Of a stretch of DNA of 60,000 nucleotides, positions 12,301 to 27,300 are shown in pieces; the stretch's first letter is position 1; every line of letters begins with the position of its first letter. This DNA is from Antedon mediterranea (Eukaryota; Echinodermata; Crinoidea; Comatulida; Antedonidae). The stretch covers positions 9,150,922-9,210,921 of the forward strand of contig NC_092678.1 in NCBI RefSeq assembly GCF_964355755.1. Reading direction: 5' to 3'. Under the pieces are notes generated by a model. That model saw nothing but the letters and a program-made list of their open reading frames with translations. It ran no database searches and was not told where the DNA came from. The position numbers and the translations under genes were made by a program.

Positions 12301-15300
12301 CTAGCTGTAAATCAAAGTTGATAACTCCTTGGATAGTAGTAGGCTACAGCATAGCCAGCCATGTGGAGAATCATTTCTTAATAGCTAATAAGTATTAAAA
12401 CAATATAGATAGAGAAACATAATTTATCTAAATACACACTTATTCATTTATTAAAATTAAATGTGTTTGGGGCATCCGATTCGTGGATGTGGTTGTTAAT
12501 TATTATTCCACAATAAACTTTTACGGTACAGTGATACGATCAAAGAAATGTCGCTTGTATTAAGCGGCACTTAGATTGTGTGGTCACATGACAACCTGAT
12601 CGACGATGCCCTCCTACCAAAACAACCCAGCGTCTCCCATTGAATGTACACCTTTTGAGTAGTCGTGACGATTAAACTTATAAAATGACCAGCGATGGGA
12701 GTACAAGCTCACAGCAACCACTGCAAAAAGAAGCCTATTTTCGATAAATCATATTCCGGCGCGGCGTACTTTCAGATTAGAGAATTTATCTTTTTTGTAG
12801 GATTGGTACGTCTTTTTCACAATACGGAGAAGATATTTTCGAGTGATGACACAAACATGCTGTTAATATTAATTCTTCAAATATTCTCGATTGCCACGCT
12901 CTATTATTATGTTATTTATGTTAGATGCGCTTCACTGAACAGCATTGTTTGTTTTGTCCGGATAGTCGTGTCGGGCCCTGTCGGCACATGTGGATTTTGC
13001 CATTGATTTATTTTACCACGAATGTATAGTGTAACAATTAAAATATTTTGTAAAGGTACAGTAATAATATGATTAAATTCACATACTGTACACGAAATTG
13101 TAGTAGGCCAAAAAAAATTGCTGACTTATTGTTTTACTACTTGTTTTAGCTTGAATCATTCCCACATAGGCTAGCAGGTTTACCAGCCAAAAACAGAAAC
13201 TGAAGATTGCTTGTAGGGCCCTGTTTCTGCTGCAAATCCCAAATATACCGTATAAATATACCGTATAAATATACCGTATAAATATACCGTATATATACCG
13301 TATATGAAATTCATGCACCGTTTCCGCTGCACATACTTCGTGGGTGGGCTGTAAAAAAAGTTGGCTTTCATATACCCAAAATGCATTTTGTGAGACGGAA
13401 GTATGGATTGACCTAGAGTCTCGTGTAGTGAGGTTACATGACAAAAACAAAACAATGATGGTTTCTCAAAACGTCTTAGCATTGCTTTCTATTTTAAATC
13501 TAATGATCAGAAGTGGCAACGAATTTACATCGCACAAACAATCTAGAAATGTAGAATGGGCATTGACTACATTTATGCAAAGAAGACGACGGCGTTTGCC
13601 TTTAACTTTGGCGTTATTAAGTCTACCACAAATTCTGCTTTATTTTGTTTGAGATACTTTTGTAAATCTCGGTATCTCTTCTGTTGCCATGTAGTCTCCC
13701 CCCAACCTTCGCTTCTCCCCACAATTGAATTGCAAAAATAGTTATTTCTTCAGTCCACAGTGATATTTTGATCTGTTGCTTGCTTATTATACACGTGTGT
13801 GTCAATGCAGCAGAAAAACAAACGCGTCACGCTCTGTTAGTTTTTGACCTCATGTCATGGGCCGGGTCACATATACGGTATATTTTGAGTGCAGCAGAAA
13901 CGGGGTACGAAATATACGGTATATTTTGGAATATACCGTATAATATCCACAAACGATGGGGATATTTATGCGGTATATATACCGCATATATATACGGTAT
14001 ATTTTTTATGAGACCCATTTCTGCTGCCAAAAAATATACCGTATATAAAATATACCGTATATATACGGTATATTTTTGGCAGCAGAAACGGGGCCTAGGA
14101 CACAATATCATGTCTACAAGTTCTTCTGGACATGATCTGGAAAACTAATTATTATAATAGAGAATGTCAAGGCTCAACCTTGGCTGCTGCTTACTGAAAT
14201 AGCCTGTAGGCTAAATCTCTTCACATTAGACTTGTATGCAAATTAACATTCGGATTGATGCATAATAACGTTGTGCGTCTACCACGTTAGGATACTTTGG
14301 AAACACTCCCTAATTAGACAATGTTTAAACTTAAGCATAACATTTTCCGAAAATCCAAGAGAATTCCCTTTGATGATTCATGTTATTTGGAATAGAAGCT
14401 CTCAAAGAAAGCTATACAAGATACAACCTTATTATGAATACATGCTTAGTGAACACCTTGTTCACTAAGCATGTATTCATAATTTCACAAATTTGATAAG
14501 AAAGTGATCTCTTTTCAATAGGGAAATATTTCATGTCGCTTAGTGGTCCAAAACAGGCTTTAGGAATTTGGCTCAATTATTAGGGCCTGATTACCTGTGG
14601 TAATCGCATTTGTAATCGCATCTTAACAACCAGCTCATCATAATTAAACTAAATTGGTTTAATCTCATAAATTTCAGGTGATATGTTATCATATGACAAT
14701 AAAATTAATTGCATACAGTATTGCATAACACACATACTGTACACATGCTTACAATTTTTTTAATTTGTCAAAATTTACTTTCAACTATCAAAATTAGTGT
14801 ATTTTTCAGGGAATTTGCTTCTGTGCATAAAATGTTAATCTTTTTGCACCGTTTCTGTTTGTCAACATTTCTTTAGCAATTTCATCTTTCAAAAAAATTT
14901 GTCACATGATGCAAATGTAGATCTCTGTGGCATCTTTAATGATGTCGTATACAAAAAACCAGTATGATTTTTTTAACATTCCAAAAAAATCTTGTCCTGG
15001 TTCCACATCTTGTCGTTAATTTACCTCCGCCAAGGATGTATGTAATCGATCGGGTATGTTTGTTTGTGTGTCGGTTTGTTAATGTTAGCAGAATTACTAA
15101 AACATTTATTACCAGATCTTTACCAAATTGAATATACAGATAAATATGCAGTCAAGGACCATTCCATTAAATTTTGGGACCATGGTCCAAATTCTGGACC
15201 ACTTTTTAGTATACTTTTCAGACCTGCTAGTGTTAAAAGATAGGACAGAATTTTCCAAAAGCCGGCGAGCAGTCTTAATTAAAGTAACAAGTAAACTGAA

Positions 15301-18300
15301 ACTGCATTTTCTCGAGAACTACTTGTCCAAAATTTTTGTACAAGAGGCAAGAGTTATAATTTGTGATTTGTAATTTCAAAACATAAGTAAGTACAGTAGT
15401 AGTAATACTGTTCTATTGTTAGTCAACTGAAACTACCGGTATTGTTAATTAAAAGGCTTGTGTTAACAAACCATACACCAAACTCACATACACATGCTTG
15501 TACCGTAGTGAAATTAGCCTAAATCACAAACAGCACTAAGACACACACAAATATATTCCCAGGAGAAATCTTATGTAGGAGAATTTTACAGTAGGTGGAG
15601 GTATGCACTCTCGGAGTGGCTTTCTAGTTATTATAGAGTCCATTTATCTTACATATGGTACAGTAGTTATAGTATACTATAAACTAGGCATGTCATTGTT
15701 TGTTTTGCTTTTTATCTTTGATAGAAATTTTTTTTTCCATCAGAGCAAGTCCACAAACAACATAATGATTATTACGGAATTAGGAAGCGTACGAGAAGGC
15801 CTATTTAAGCAGTGACTGTCTGTGAAATAGTAGTACTTCGGGGAAACCCTCTACTCCCCTGCACCGGTATTTTGTGTACACTGGAATTGCAGTATATACT
15901 ACTGCTACTCTTTAAGAATAGATTGAGTGAGCCTCGAACCCTTGCTGATATTATGTCTTAACTGCTTGGCCATCACTCGCCGTGTACTGTAATCGTCTCT
16001 TTTGGTTCACATCACATTTTGTAATTGTATAACTGTACATAAAACGTGAATAACAAACAATGTCTCTAAATTAATTTGTTGAATAAAATGTACACCCAAA
16101 TAGTGAAAGGAAATTATTAGCTGCAATTCACAAACAAGCATGCAGTCACAAAATACTACATATGGTATTAAATTCTGAGTTTCATAATATTATTTATCAA
16201 AAAACAAAAACAAAGTTGGCGAGATGTGTGTCAGAGTTAAACACTCGAGCATTGATAAAGATGTCATGGTGTGTACTTTATGGTGTGATGTTATCACATC
16301 TAATCAGTGGCTTAATGCAGGAGAAAAGGGCCTCCTTAGTATTCATAAGAAGTGCTATAACAATGTTGCATAAATGTATTTATTTATTAGGGGTGGAGCT
16401 GTTCATGCTCTAGGGCCCTGGATTTAGCCAGTGAGCACTCATAGCTCTTATGCCACTGCATCAAATATATGTTGTGCATGATTCATAAAACAGTGCAAAA
16501 TAAGATTAAACAATGGTGTGATAACACTTCAAATAAACAAGAAAACATTGTAATTACCCTGCTTTCCCATGGCTAGATGAAATATGCACATAAATTGAAG
16601 GAAAAAAATACATGTTAAACTTCAACATCAGGCATACTATACAGTAGGTATTAAAAACGAATACAATGGTAAATATAATAATACAATGACAATTTATAAA
16701 AGATGTATTCATCATAAAAGATGTATTCATCATAAATACTGCTGATCAGTGTGACAGTGGGATTAGTTTTTACCTACTAATTGAATTTGAGATAACCAGT
16801 AATTGACATTTGGAAATTGTTTTTAGAACCCTGAGAAAAATGTAACTATTAATTAATGGCATAATAAATAAAAATTCACAATTGTCACTCTAATGACGAA
16901 ATGATGAAATTCATCAATTATGATTCAACGCAACATATCTCATGTGTTTTGTAATACTAACCCCTTTGGAATGCTCGACATACCATGTTTACAATAAGAG
17001 ATGACAATAATTTTGGGTCTTCAATAGCACCCTCTATGGTTCAATATATTATTGTTCACCCCCTTTTTCATTAAAAATATTAGTCAACAAAGTATAAAAT
17101 AGCTGCTCAAACTTTGGACTGAAAATCAGTATTGGTAAAACCAACTAGCTTAAATATCGCCATTAATGGGTCAAAATTCAAACAGGTTGATAAATAGAGC
17201 ACAGAATCGGCAAAGCACTTGGAGCTATGCAAATCTTGAACACCATCTGGAGATCCAAGGAAATCTCAACTGACACCAAACTAGAACTTTATAAGGTGTT
17301 CATCTTGTCCATCTTACTGTATGGAGCTGAGACTTGGACACTTAAGAAAGAAGATGAACATAGACTCCTAACCTTTGAGATGACACGTCTACGAAGATTA
17401 ATGGTCACCCGACTTGACAAGATTCGAAATATCATACGCCAACAAATGGGCATAAAAACAGAAATAACTGAGTTGGTTGCCAGAAAAAGACTGCATCTTT
17501 TAGGCCACATTAACAGAATGGCAATCACAAGATATCCCAAGATTGTATTTGGAGCGTTAACTCATGGTGAAAAAGACCGAGAGGCAGACCAAAAGATGGA
17601 AAGATTGTGTAAGCAGCTGACACCAACACCAGAGGAATACAATCACTCCCAGAAGCTGTACGACAATCCAAAGAACGAGTAAAATGGAAAGAAGTCATGG
17701 AGCAGAAGCCATCACACAGACCTAATCTGGTGTGGATGGCTTAAGTAAAGTACAGTAGAAGCTGTGTTTTACGTACCCTAATTTTACGTTCTCTGGATTT
17801 TACGTACGATGACGTCATCATTTTCTTACATCGAGGGCGCAATTTAACAACAACAAACAAAGCCATGGCTGTGTAAGGAATTCTGCTGTGTGAGACAAGC
17901 TACACATGTGCATTCCCCCTACAGCAGCGACTGTTTTTATTGATAGAAAATACAAGAACATTATTGATATTAAATGCACAGGCTGTATACTGTGTACTTT
18001 TCTAGTTAGGCCTCACATCTTGATAGGCCTGCTAGCCTGGCCTGAATAGTCTAGGCAAGGCCTGGCTAGTGACCACCTGCATTCTGTACACAGTAAAGTA
18101 GGCCTAGGCAAACACGGTAGCCTTTATAGCTACGATCTCTACGTATTTGGGGTCAATTTAAGGTCACCCTGGATTTTACGAATTTTACGAATTTCTTGTT
18201 TTACGTACGCCTTTCGGTCCCGTACCGTACGTAAAAATAATGAAGGTTCTACTGTGCAAGTAAAAAAAAAATTAGCATTATGAGTTACAATAACCCAAAT

Positions 18301-21300
18301 TGGTTGAACAAAAGCTACACAAACCATAACCTATTTGTGAATACTGTATTAGATACTAACTAGATTAAACTTTTAAGGGCATTAATGATAAATGTAAATA
18401 AAAATTAATACCAAAAGACCACCAAATGATAAAAAACTTGTTGGTAATTGTATTTAGTCCGCTATTTTATATGTGACATACTCAAAAGCAGTATATGATA
18501 TAACAGGCCCGTAGCCAGGATGCATCAAAGGGAGTTATGCTGAACACATATTTTTCGACCACAGTGAGCAACTTATGGCTGGGGGAAATGGTGCCGTCAA
18601 GAGCCCTGGTGGCTATGGCTCTCAGAGTAATTTCAGATAATTTACTAGCTCTCAGTATAGCCTATAGGTGTGAGAATATTTACCTTAAATTTTGTGTTTT
18701 TTAGTCACTTGTGATGCAAAAAAAATTGGTTATTGTTCTCGAGTTTGAATTTTATAGAGTGTGGAAAATACGCCTTTTTCACAAAACGGAAAAAATCGAT
18801 AACAAACAATGCTGTGCAAGGAAGCGTAACCAACAGAAATAACAAATAAATACCGTATATAATACAATATTTTTTTAATATTGTATATACGGTCAGAACG
18901 GTGCTCGCAAAAATGTATTTTGCCCCACCAAATTTGTAGATGTATTTTTATTGTGTACCCTTTTCTGCTGCCAATTATGTGGGGAACAAAGATTTTGGAA
19001 AAATTAAAAGGGAACAGGACAGCCAGATTTAGAGAGATAAATAAAAGGAGAGTATGGGATGTGGACTTGAAATCAAGTAAAAAAAAAACAAAAAGCTACT
19101 GTGAAAGCAGATGTAAAACATCGCCAAAGATTTGAGCAGAAAGGAATAACTTTCCCTCATTTTAGGGGATTGAAGGGCAAGGTTGGGTAAAAATGAGGAA
19201 TTTTAATACGACCACCCAATAGTACTTCTAGCAGAAACAGGGTATTCAAAATACGGATTCAGTAAATATGCCATATTTTATTCCATATTTTGAGGATATG
19301 CAGCAGAAACAGGCCCTATGTTAATTTAAAAATCAAAAAAAAAAAAACATTATTGAAATGAATAAAAAAAATTTAAAAAAATAGTTGATCACCTAAAATT
19401 CATTAAGCATAGGTGGTGGTACACTAAATTGTTCACCATGTGTGATACCACCTTTTTCTTCACAGTGCAGTCCCGGTGCCTATATGCTTAATGCACTGGG
19501 GGTTTTTTTCTGTTGGATATTAGGCGATCAAAACAATTTTCACATTTTGTAAAAATCTGATATGATATAGGCTAAGACTGAAAACATTACAATACGAGTT
19601 TTGTCCCAAAAACTGTATGTTAATTAAGGAATTACAAATTTTTAAGTAACCTCTAAAAATATGCTCATCGCACTGCGTTGCTATTTCTGTTGGTTACGCT
19701 TCCCTGCACAGTATTGTTTGTCATTGATCAAGATGTCTTCCACCTCGTGGAAAAAGCGTCTCAATAGCTAAAGCCTGGCCAAAGCACGCGATTGGTCAGT
19801 CTATTACTGTTAAAATTCATAACCAAATCTCTCTACTGCTGCCTAATGCCTTTTTGTTTTTGAGTTCTACTTTTAAAATCAGACTATTTTGATCACTACA
19901 AAATAAATGAACAAATAACCTTACACATCAATGCTGCTATAATTGATATTATTGTTGGAAGTTTTGATAGTGGGCCTTTTGTTTTTTCAAGGGGTTTGTG
20001 GCAAAAGGAGAGGGGACACGAAACCTTGACTACGGGCCTGTATAATATGTAACTAATGTTTATTAAGAAGCCATGTATTAGATTAGAAAATACCGCAAAG
20101 CATGAGATAACATGATTTTGATATTCTGTATAAATTTACCAGCTTACATTCAAACAATCTAAAAGGTGCTCAGGGTCCGTCAACTCCCTGTCCTTAATAA
20201 TAAAAAAACATTAATATGTAATTATTATTATATAATATTATATGTTCATTATATAGAAAAAAAAAATAATAATCTACAACTACTATGGTATGTGCTGTAA
20301 TGCCCTGAGAGATCAATATCAAAGAACACACAGCCAATTGTTTGCATGATAAAATAACACCAGTATTTAATAAAGCAAATTCATTTCCTTTGGAAACATG
20401 GTTTAAATCACTAAATCACAAAAGGTTCATATATCTTAGATTGATTGTGAGTGGACAGTTGACTTTTGAGCCAGACTCACAAACCTCTCTAATATGGAAA
20501 CCATTTTGTGCCCATTTGCCCAACATGATTAAAAAAAGTCCACAGTTTTTTAATTTCTGTATCTGTAACCTTTGTAATATTATTGTACCAAGGAAGAGTA
20601 AAATTACATGGAAAACTCACAAGCTGTGTTAATCCAATTAAATCGCTATTGTTCTCTATTGTTTTGTGAATAAATAGTATTACTGAAAATGCTGCCACCA
20701 ACCTGTAAATTTGTAGATTTGTTACCAGTAATTTTTTCAAAAAACATTTTTTATTTTATAAAAAAAATAAGTGTGACTGATTTGAGACTAGTTTGCACGC
20801 ATTACAGTTTACACAAGCGTCCCCATCGTTTTTTAAATCAGCATTTTGGGACCAAAGCCTAAAACTGCCTAACTTCTAGCTAAAATATTTGAAACTATTA
20901 ATATCTATATTGTGGTCCAATTTTTATTTGAGATCAGTTAAGACCAAAAAGCAAAAACTCATGATTTCTGAACCACTTTTAGTCAGGTTCAGTGTGATCG
21001 GTGAGCTGAGTGGTAGGCTTCACCCACTTTTTCTGAAGCGCTGTGCTCTTCTAGCTAGGCTTCCTATGCTGTTGGGCAATAGTTACTATTATGTCTTAAT
21101 GCAGGAAAGAGTGTAATTTTTTCCTTAATTTTAGTTTATTAAATTTGTTATTATTAAAAAAATACAAATTTACCATGCTAACATCAAATTTAGGTATAGG
21201 CCCTAAAATTCTAGCCTTAATAAAATGTATTTAGGTCTAAATAAGTTAGCTACTGTTTTTTTATTGTTAGTTAATTAGCCATAGGTCTACAGCCTGTGTT

Positions 21301-24300
21301 GCAGTAATAATGTTGGATAGCCCTATATTATTAAATATATATATCACTTATATATAGACGGTATTCTTTCCATGTAAGTAGCCTGGCCGTTTCGATCAAT
21401 TTGCTTTGATCGTCCTCAGGAGTGAGAATGTATGTTCTCAGGAGTAAGAATGAACATTCTCATTCTCACTCCTGAGCATAGAAGAGAAACTCAACAGTTC
21501 TTTTTCAGAACTAACATACGTGGTGTACCGCAAACTTATATCAACATTATCATCGTTGATAAAAAAGCAATAATTCCTCAAGAGTGAGAATGTTCATTGT
21601 CACTCCTAAGAACGTACATTCTCACTCCTGAGGATGTTCAAAGCATATTGATCGAAACGTCGAGAAACTCAACAGTTCTTTTTCAGAACTAACATACGTG
21701 GTGTACCACAAACTTATATCAACATTTGATTTCGCCATGCAAACATTCAAACAAGGAAGATAATGCAATACATTAATTTCAAGCAGGGAAAATCCTAGGT
21801 ACAGTATATGAAATGAAAGCTGGGTGAACCTGCAGGAAGAGTAACTCTGTTGTTGTGGCTGTGCTGCTCTTGTTGTTATTATTAATGTTGGGACAATATT
21901 ATAATTATTAATACAATCAGTGTGGTTCAAAACATACAACTTACAATTAGGTTAGCTAGTAGACAGGTAGCCTAGCCTATACTTCATGAAATGTGGATAA
22001 AGAACACTGATCAGCATACAAAAACGATGATACTAGTACTGCACTTCTAGACCGACTAGGCCTAGATAAATATATTTTACAGAAATTTGCGATATCCCTG
22101 TAAAGAAAGTTGCGTGTCCAGACCAAGTGGTTGCTGGGCTGTGGTGGTTCCGGCGATGACATCAGTGTAGCGGTCACTGACACGATGGAAAGACAGTTCT
22201 TGGCATGCGCAAACAATTACGTCGTCTTGAGTACACATCCATTGATTATGTAATGTAAGCTTAGTGAGTTTCCATGTCATTTCACCTTTCCCTCATAGTA
22301 CTAATTCATTAACATTTTTTTTATATTAGTTAGAATTTATAGTGTATATTTTATTGATAGTATATTAATTGAAATTCAGAAATATGTCAACAACAGTAGA
22401 CACAAACTACACATTTAAAGATGTTGTTTGTTGAATATGCCATTTTAATGTCACCTAATAGTTATGTATTATGTAAAATGTATTTAATAATAATAATAAT
22501 ACGAATTTGTAATGCGCCAATTCCAGCAGTAAGTGATCAAAGTATGAGAGAGCTCAATTTGAAGGAAAAAGAAGAGTTTTCAAGGCAGATAGGTTTTTAA
22601 TTGAATTTAACCATTTATTTTATCATCATTTTATAAGTCAAAACATTTTTAGGGGTTTTTTCTACAGAAGTGATTAACTTTATTAAAATTACAAAATAAT
22701 CTATCCAAAGTCTGATTTTATTAATCTTTATTTTTCATGTTTTTGGGAGACAATACATCTTTAATATTCTTTACTGAACAATTTGGCCATTTCCATAATA
22801 TTCTTAAAATTTGCTAAAGAATTTCCAATTTTGCCAAAAAAAAATCGCGTGAGCGTATTTATGAGCTGTGTTTATCATGCAACACGTGAGAGGTTTATAT
22901 CCGGTTAAATGTAAGACATTCGATGAATTTTTAACAATATTTTTTCTATCAAATAAAAATGTTATTTTATACATACCTGAAGATTTTCATCGTCAATAAC
23001 TAAAATTGAATCGATAAAAACTCCAGAGATTAACTGCTTAGTAGGCTTGTGTGAATCTGGAATTAGATAGTCCCTGCACAAAAACAAAATGAGAAAAAAG
23101 TGATTAAAGATACAGTAATCCCTGAAATAAAAACTGAAATGCATACAAAATTATTGAATGTGAATGAGGTTTGCCTTAATTAATATGTTGATATATTGAT
23201 ATGATATATTGTTTGTGAATAATAATTTAAACAAGCAATTTCGAAAATTGAATGGGATTAAACAAATATGTACATATTTAATAGTAGGTGCTTATTTGAA
23301 GCAAATCCAAATTTTGATAACATTCTTAAACTTGGCAGTTATTCATTGGGGTATCGAAAACATTAAATTGAAGGGTTGCCCAAAACAATTAATACTGATC
23401 ATTTTCTTCCATTACTCCCATCAGAAAATGCAGTTTTAATAGTTTCCTTAGACCCAAAATACTTAAAATTTGGTTAGAAGCATGAAAATTGGTATGGTTA
23501 CTCAAAATTCGCAACTTTTAAGATTTGAGGCTATTTGCAATTTTACTTCAGATAATGTTTGATTTCTCAGAACTTGTAAACCGTACATCCTAGGAAAATA
23601 ATGGAAAATAATGCACAAGTACTACTTTTAAATAGAAACATGCATTTAATTGAATACTTTGGGAGTTATTGAAAAATAATGGATCTGGGCATATCGGGCG
23701 AACATTCAAAATCGTAAAAAGATGCCATTTGAGTGTGTATTGGTAATCACATCAACATAGCAATTATGTCATAGAAAATAAGAAACAAACCATTCTTTTT
23801 CATTAATATGTTTATAAAGCTCACGTACCAAAAGAAATATCATACAGTATATAACATGGTAAAAATCAAATAAGTGTAACAAAAATCAGTTTTCCTGATT
23901 GGTGTAATAATAGGTATCCCAATGAAGCGGATTTTCGTTACGGCGATTCGAAAAAGTGATGTTAAAGATTTACAATTTCTTATTTACAGGTACCCATGTG
24001 AAATCCTTCAAATTTTGATAACATTCTTAAACTTGGCAGTTATTCATGAAAACATAAAATGGAAGGGTTGGCAAAAACAATTAATACTGATCATTTTCTT
24101 CCATTACTCTGAGCATGCTCGAGTAGAGACAACACCTACCTTTTACACACAGGGGAAAAAGATCTTAAATTCAGACTAAAGGTTATACAGTAGCCAACAA
24201 ATTCTACTACTTAAAAAAAAATGCCATTTTTCAAGCAAAACTTTCGAATGGATAATCCGATTTCAATTTCAGTCTTGTCTGATTGTTACGTCCTGCCTGG

Positions 24301-27300
24301 CACCATAAACACAATGTGCATTGGGCCGGATCTTATCGGACTATACACTTACGTTGCTTTAATTTTCTAAAAGGTAATTTAGTTCTACTTTGCGCAGCCA
24401 ACGAAGTGGTAAGCATGGTAAACATATCTAAATCCCTTCACCTTGTCTACTAGAATTGGGGTTGTTTTCATATGGTGGGCTCCCTTGTTGTTTTTTCATT
24501 GACATGTTGTGGAATAAATACTGCACCTAGTTTGCATAAGATATGTATTGTTTCTGCTGACTTTACGTGTAGGTGTAGTATGCCCTCCTTATGAAGATGT
24601 TTACCAAAACTCCTCCACTATTCTGCTCTAGTCTTAAAACTGGTTTACACATGCGCAGTACTGTCTCTCGTACAATTCCTCCACATGTAAGTATTGGTTA
24701 ATTTTCAATTGAATTATTATGAAATCAGTAATTAAAAGAGTACAACTTGCATACAGAGCACCCATTGTCCTAAGATTGAGAAAGTTCTCATTGAAATTTT
24801 AGCAGTCAATACGCTCCATCCATACGTCAAAGTATACTTTACCACTTTAATGCTTCTAGGCCATGTACTGTCTCCTTTTTCATCACTATCAGTTCTTTTA
24901 ATTTGCATATTATAAATTCATAGGGGTCATCTGGTGTTTGTACAGCTAGACTTGTAATCACAGACTACACAAAAAAGAAATAAAATATAAAAATGACATA
25001 ATTAAATCTCCACTCAATGGTAAAATACATTCATGAAATTATACAAGATGGCAGGTTTTTCAAAGATAAAAAATTGAAGTGCAAAAAGTGTATAGCAAAA
25101 AAAGCATAACAGCACTGCATGTAAATCTAATTGGACTGGCGCTGCACGATTTACGAGTATGAACAAGTCGTCTGCACACCGCGTCCCCATTTAAAATAAA
25201 ACAAAACAAAAACACACCACTTTCCGGTACCCGATTTCGTCGATAAACAAAAACAACGATGTTGGTTATGCTTCATTGCACAGCTGTGTTTGTCATCGTG
25301 TCATATATTTTTCGGATTACAACTGTTTTTGTGATTACTATACGTATAGTTGGGGAGCCAGAAAGGGTTTACGTGCACCATCTAGCAAACTATGATAACA
25401 ATGTTTTTTTGCTTCCTTATTATATCAATACAAATCAATTTTTTGCTGTTGGCCGAAAAAAAATTGGGATGCTTGGTCAGTACAGCGGCCAAAAGGTCAA
25501 AGTTAGAACTGTGCGTAACTTGGTAACTACAGTACTAGGTGTATTGGAATATTTTGTGCCAAACTACTCAGAAGACCCATATTTCTATTCACTCTAATGG
25601 GAAACTTTTGCCAAAAGTGGACAGAAACCCATTTTCTGACCACTGGTCAAGAAATTGGCCATATGAATATCTCATCAACCACTTTTCAGAAAGTGATAAT
25701 TGTGGTCTCAAATTACTCGCAAAGTATATGTTTAATATTTGTTCTTATAATGTAATAAAAATTATAAAACTGTCCATAAACCACTAATTTTGACCTTTGA
25801 CATATACTAGCCGGCACAAATATTTTTGGCTTGTTTGGAGCACACTTTTCATATCAGAAATTGTTGGGCGGATATGGTCATAGTTGGTGTCAAAACACTC
25901 AGAAGATATATTTCTATTCACTTTAATGGACAACTTTTGCCAAAAATGAACATGAAACTTTATTTTTGATCATTGGTCAAGAAAATAGCCATATCAATAT
26001 CTCAGCAACCACTAGTCAGAAAGTGATAGTTTTGGTCTCAAAATACTAGAAATGAATATGTTTAAAAAAAATAACAAGTTATGAAAAAGTGGAGCCTTTC
26101 TTTTCAGGTATCACATGATAAATTGAAACGTTTCCACAACACACCATACGGTAAGCTACTCCAGGCCCGTATTAAACTAGTTTTTATAGAGGGGTTCGCA
26201 TTTGAAAGCTTTTGGTTGACCTACCAATTACGATTAATTTGTATGTGTCTATTAAATTTCCAATAAACCGGCTCTGTGGATGGTTTTCAGTGGAAGAGGT
26301 GGCGATTACAGTAGGAGGGAGTTCTCAACCTCAGCCCCCATCGTGTTCGGATTGAGTAAGGATATTTTGATAATATGGACCGACCTATAGTTGATCATAA
26401 ATTAAGTTATGTAAAATTTGTATCAAAGTTCCAGCTTGGAGTCAATTGTATAAAACCTTAAAAAGTCATTTGAATCTGAAATATACACATACGTAGGTTG
26501 AGCTAATTTCAATGGTAGGGGCGGTTAAGCGAAGGGGTCTTCTGCACCACCTCAGTCCCATCATGGTTGGGGCTGAGGTAAGAAATGGAAACATGGACCT
26601 TTTAGTTGGTACAATCGTATCAAACTTCTCAATTATTTAACAATAATGTTGTTGTTTGTACTGTCTACTTTTAATTTATGGATAGGGAAAGTCACGCCGT
26701 CTCCACACACATAGACTTCCCAATTAATCATTATGCTATAATACCAAATTTAAACTCTTGCAATATTTCACTTTAAAGCTATACCCACTTTCTTTCTTGC
26801 TTGTGTTTAAAATTATGAAAATCTAAAGACAAATCAAATAAAACCGTTACTACAGTAGTATGACTATGCTATTATAATCCTAAAGGACATTATTGTTATT
26901 ATTATTTGTCATCCTCCTTTAATTTGTTGGATTTACTAATAATTTAAGAAGCAAATAAATGAATGAACATTGCATAGTAAACCATCATACTACATTAGTG
27001 TGCATGTGATTTTAATAGTATCCTAAATATAGGTTTGTGAATAAAGAAATTACTATGCAACTAATTTAAATATTTTTGTTTATTTTTATTAAAAATATTC
27101 AATATAACTAAGTATGTTGCATCAAACAGCTTATTGGAATGGAGTGAAACATTGGAACATCTGAACTAAACAAACCTAAGTTCTTTAGAATTAAATAATT
27201 AATTTTTAGTTTTAATTAAAATCACATAACTGAGTAGTATGAATGATGTTGAATGTTTAGTGTACAATGTAATAACAAACATGGTAAGCTTCTTAATTAG

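Noticed and set aside
13079-14148. Several frames with IYGIF/YTVYF repeats that resemble a repeat protein
   Set aside because: They are translations of the tataccgtata palindromes of a transposon, open on both strands.
16955-17050. Possible extra FBXL13-like exon on the minus strand (short frame before a GTATGT)
   Set aside because: Its phase does not fit between exons 4 and 5, which already join in phase 0, and the acceptor is weak.
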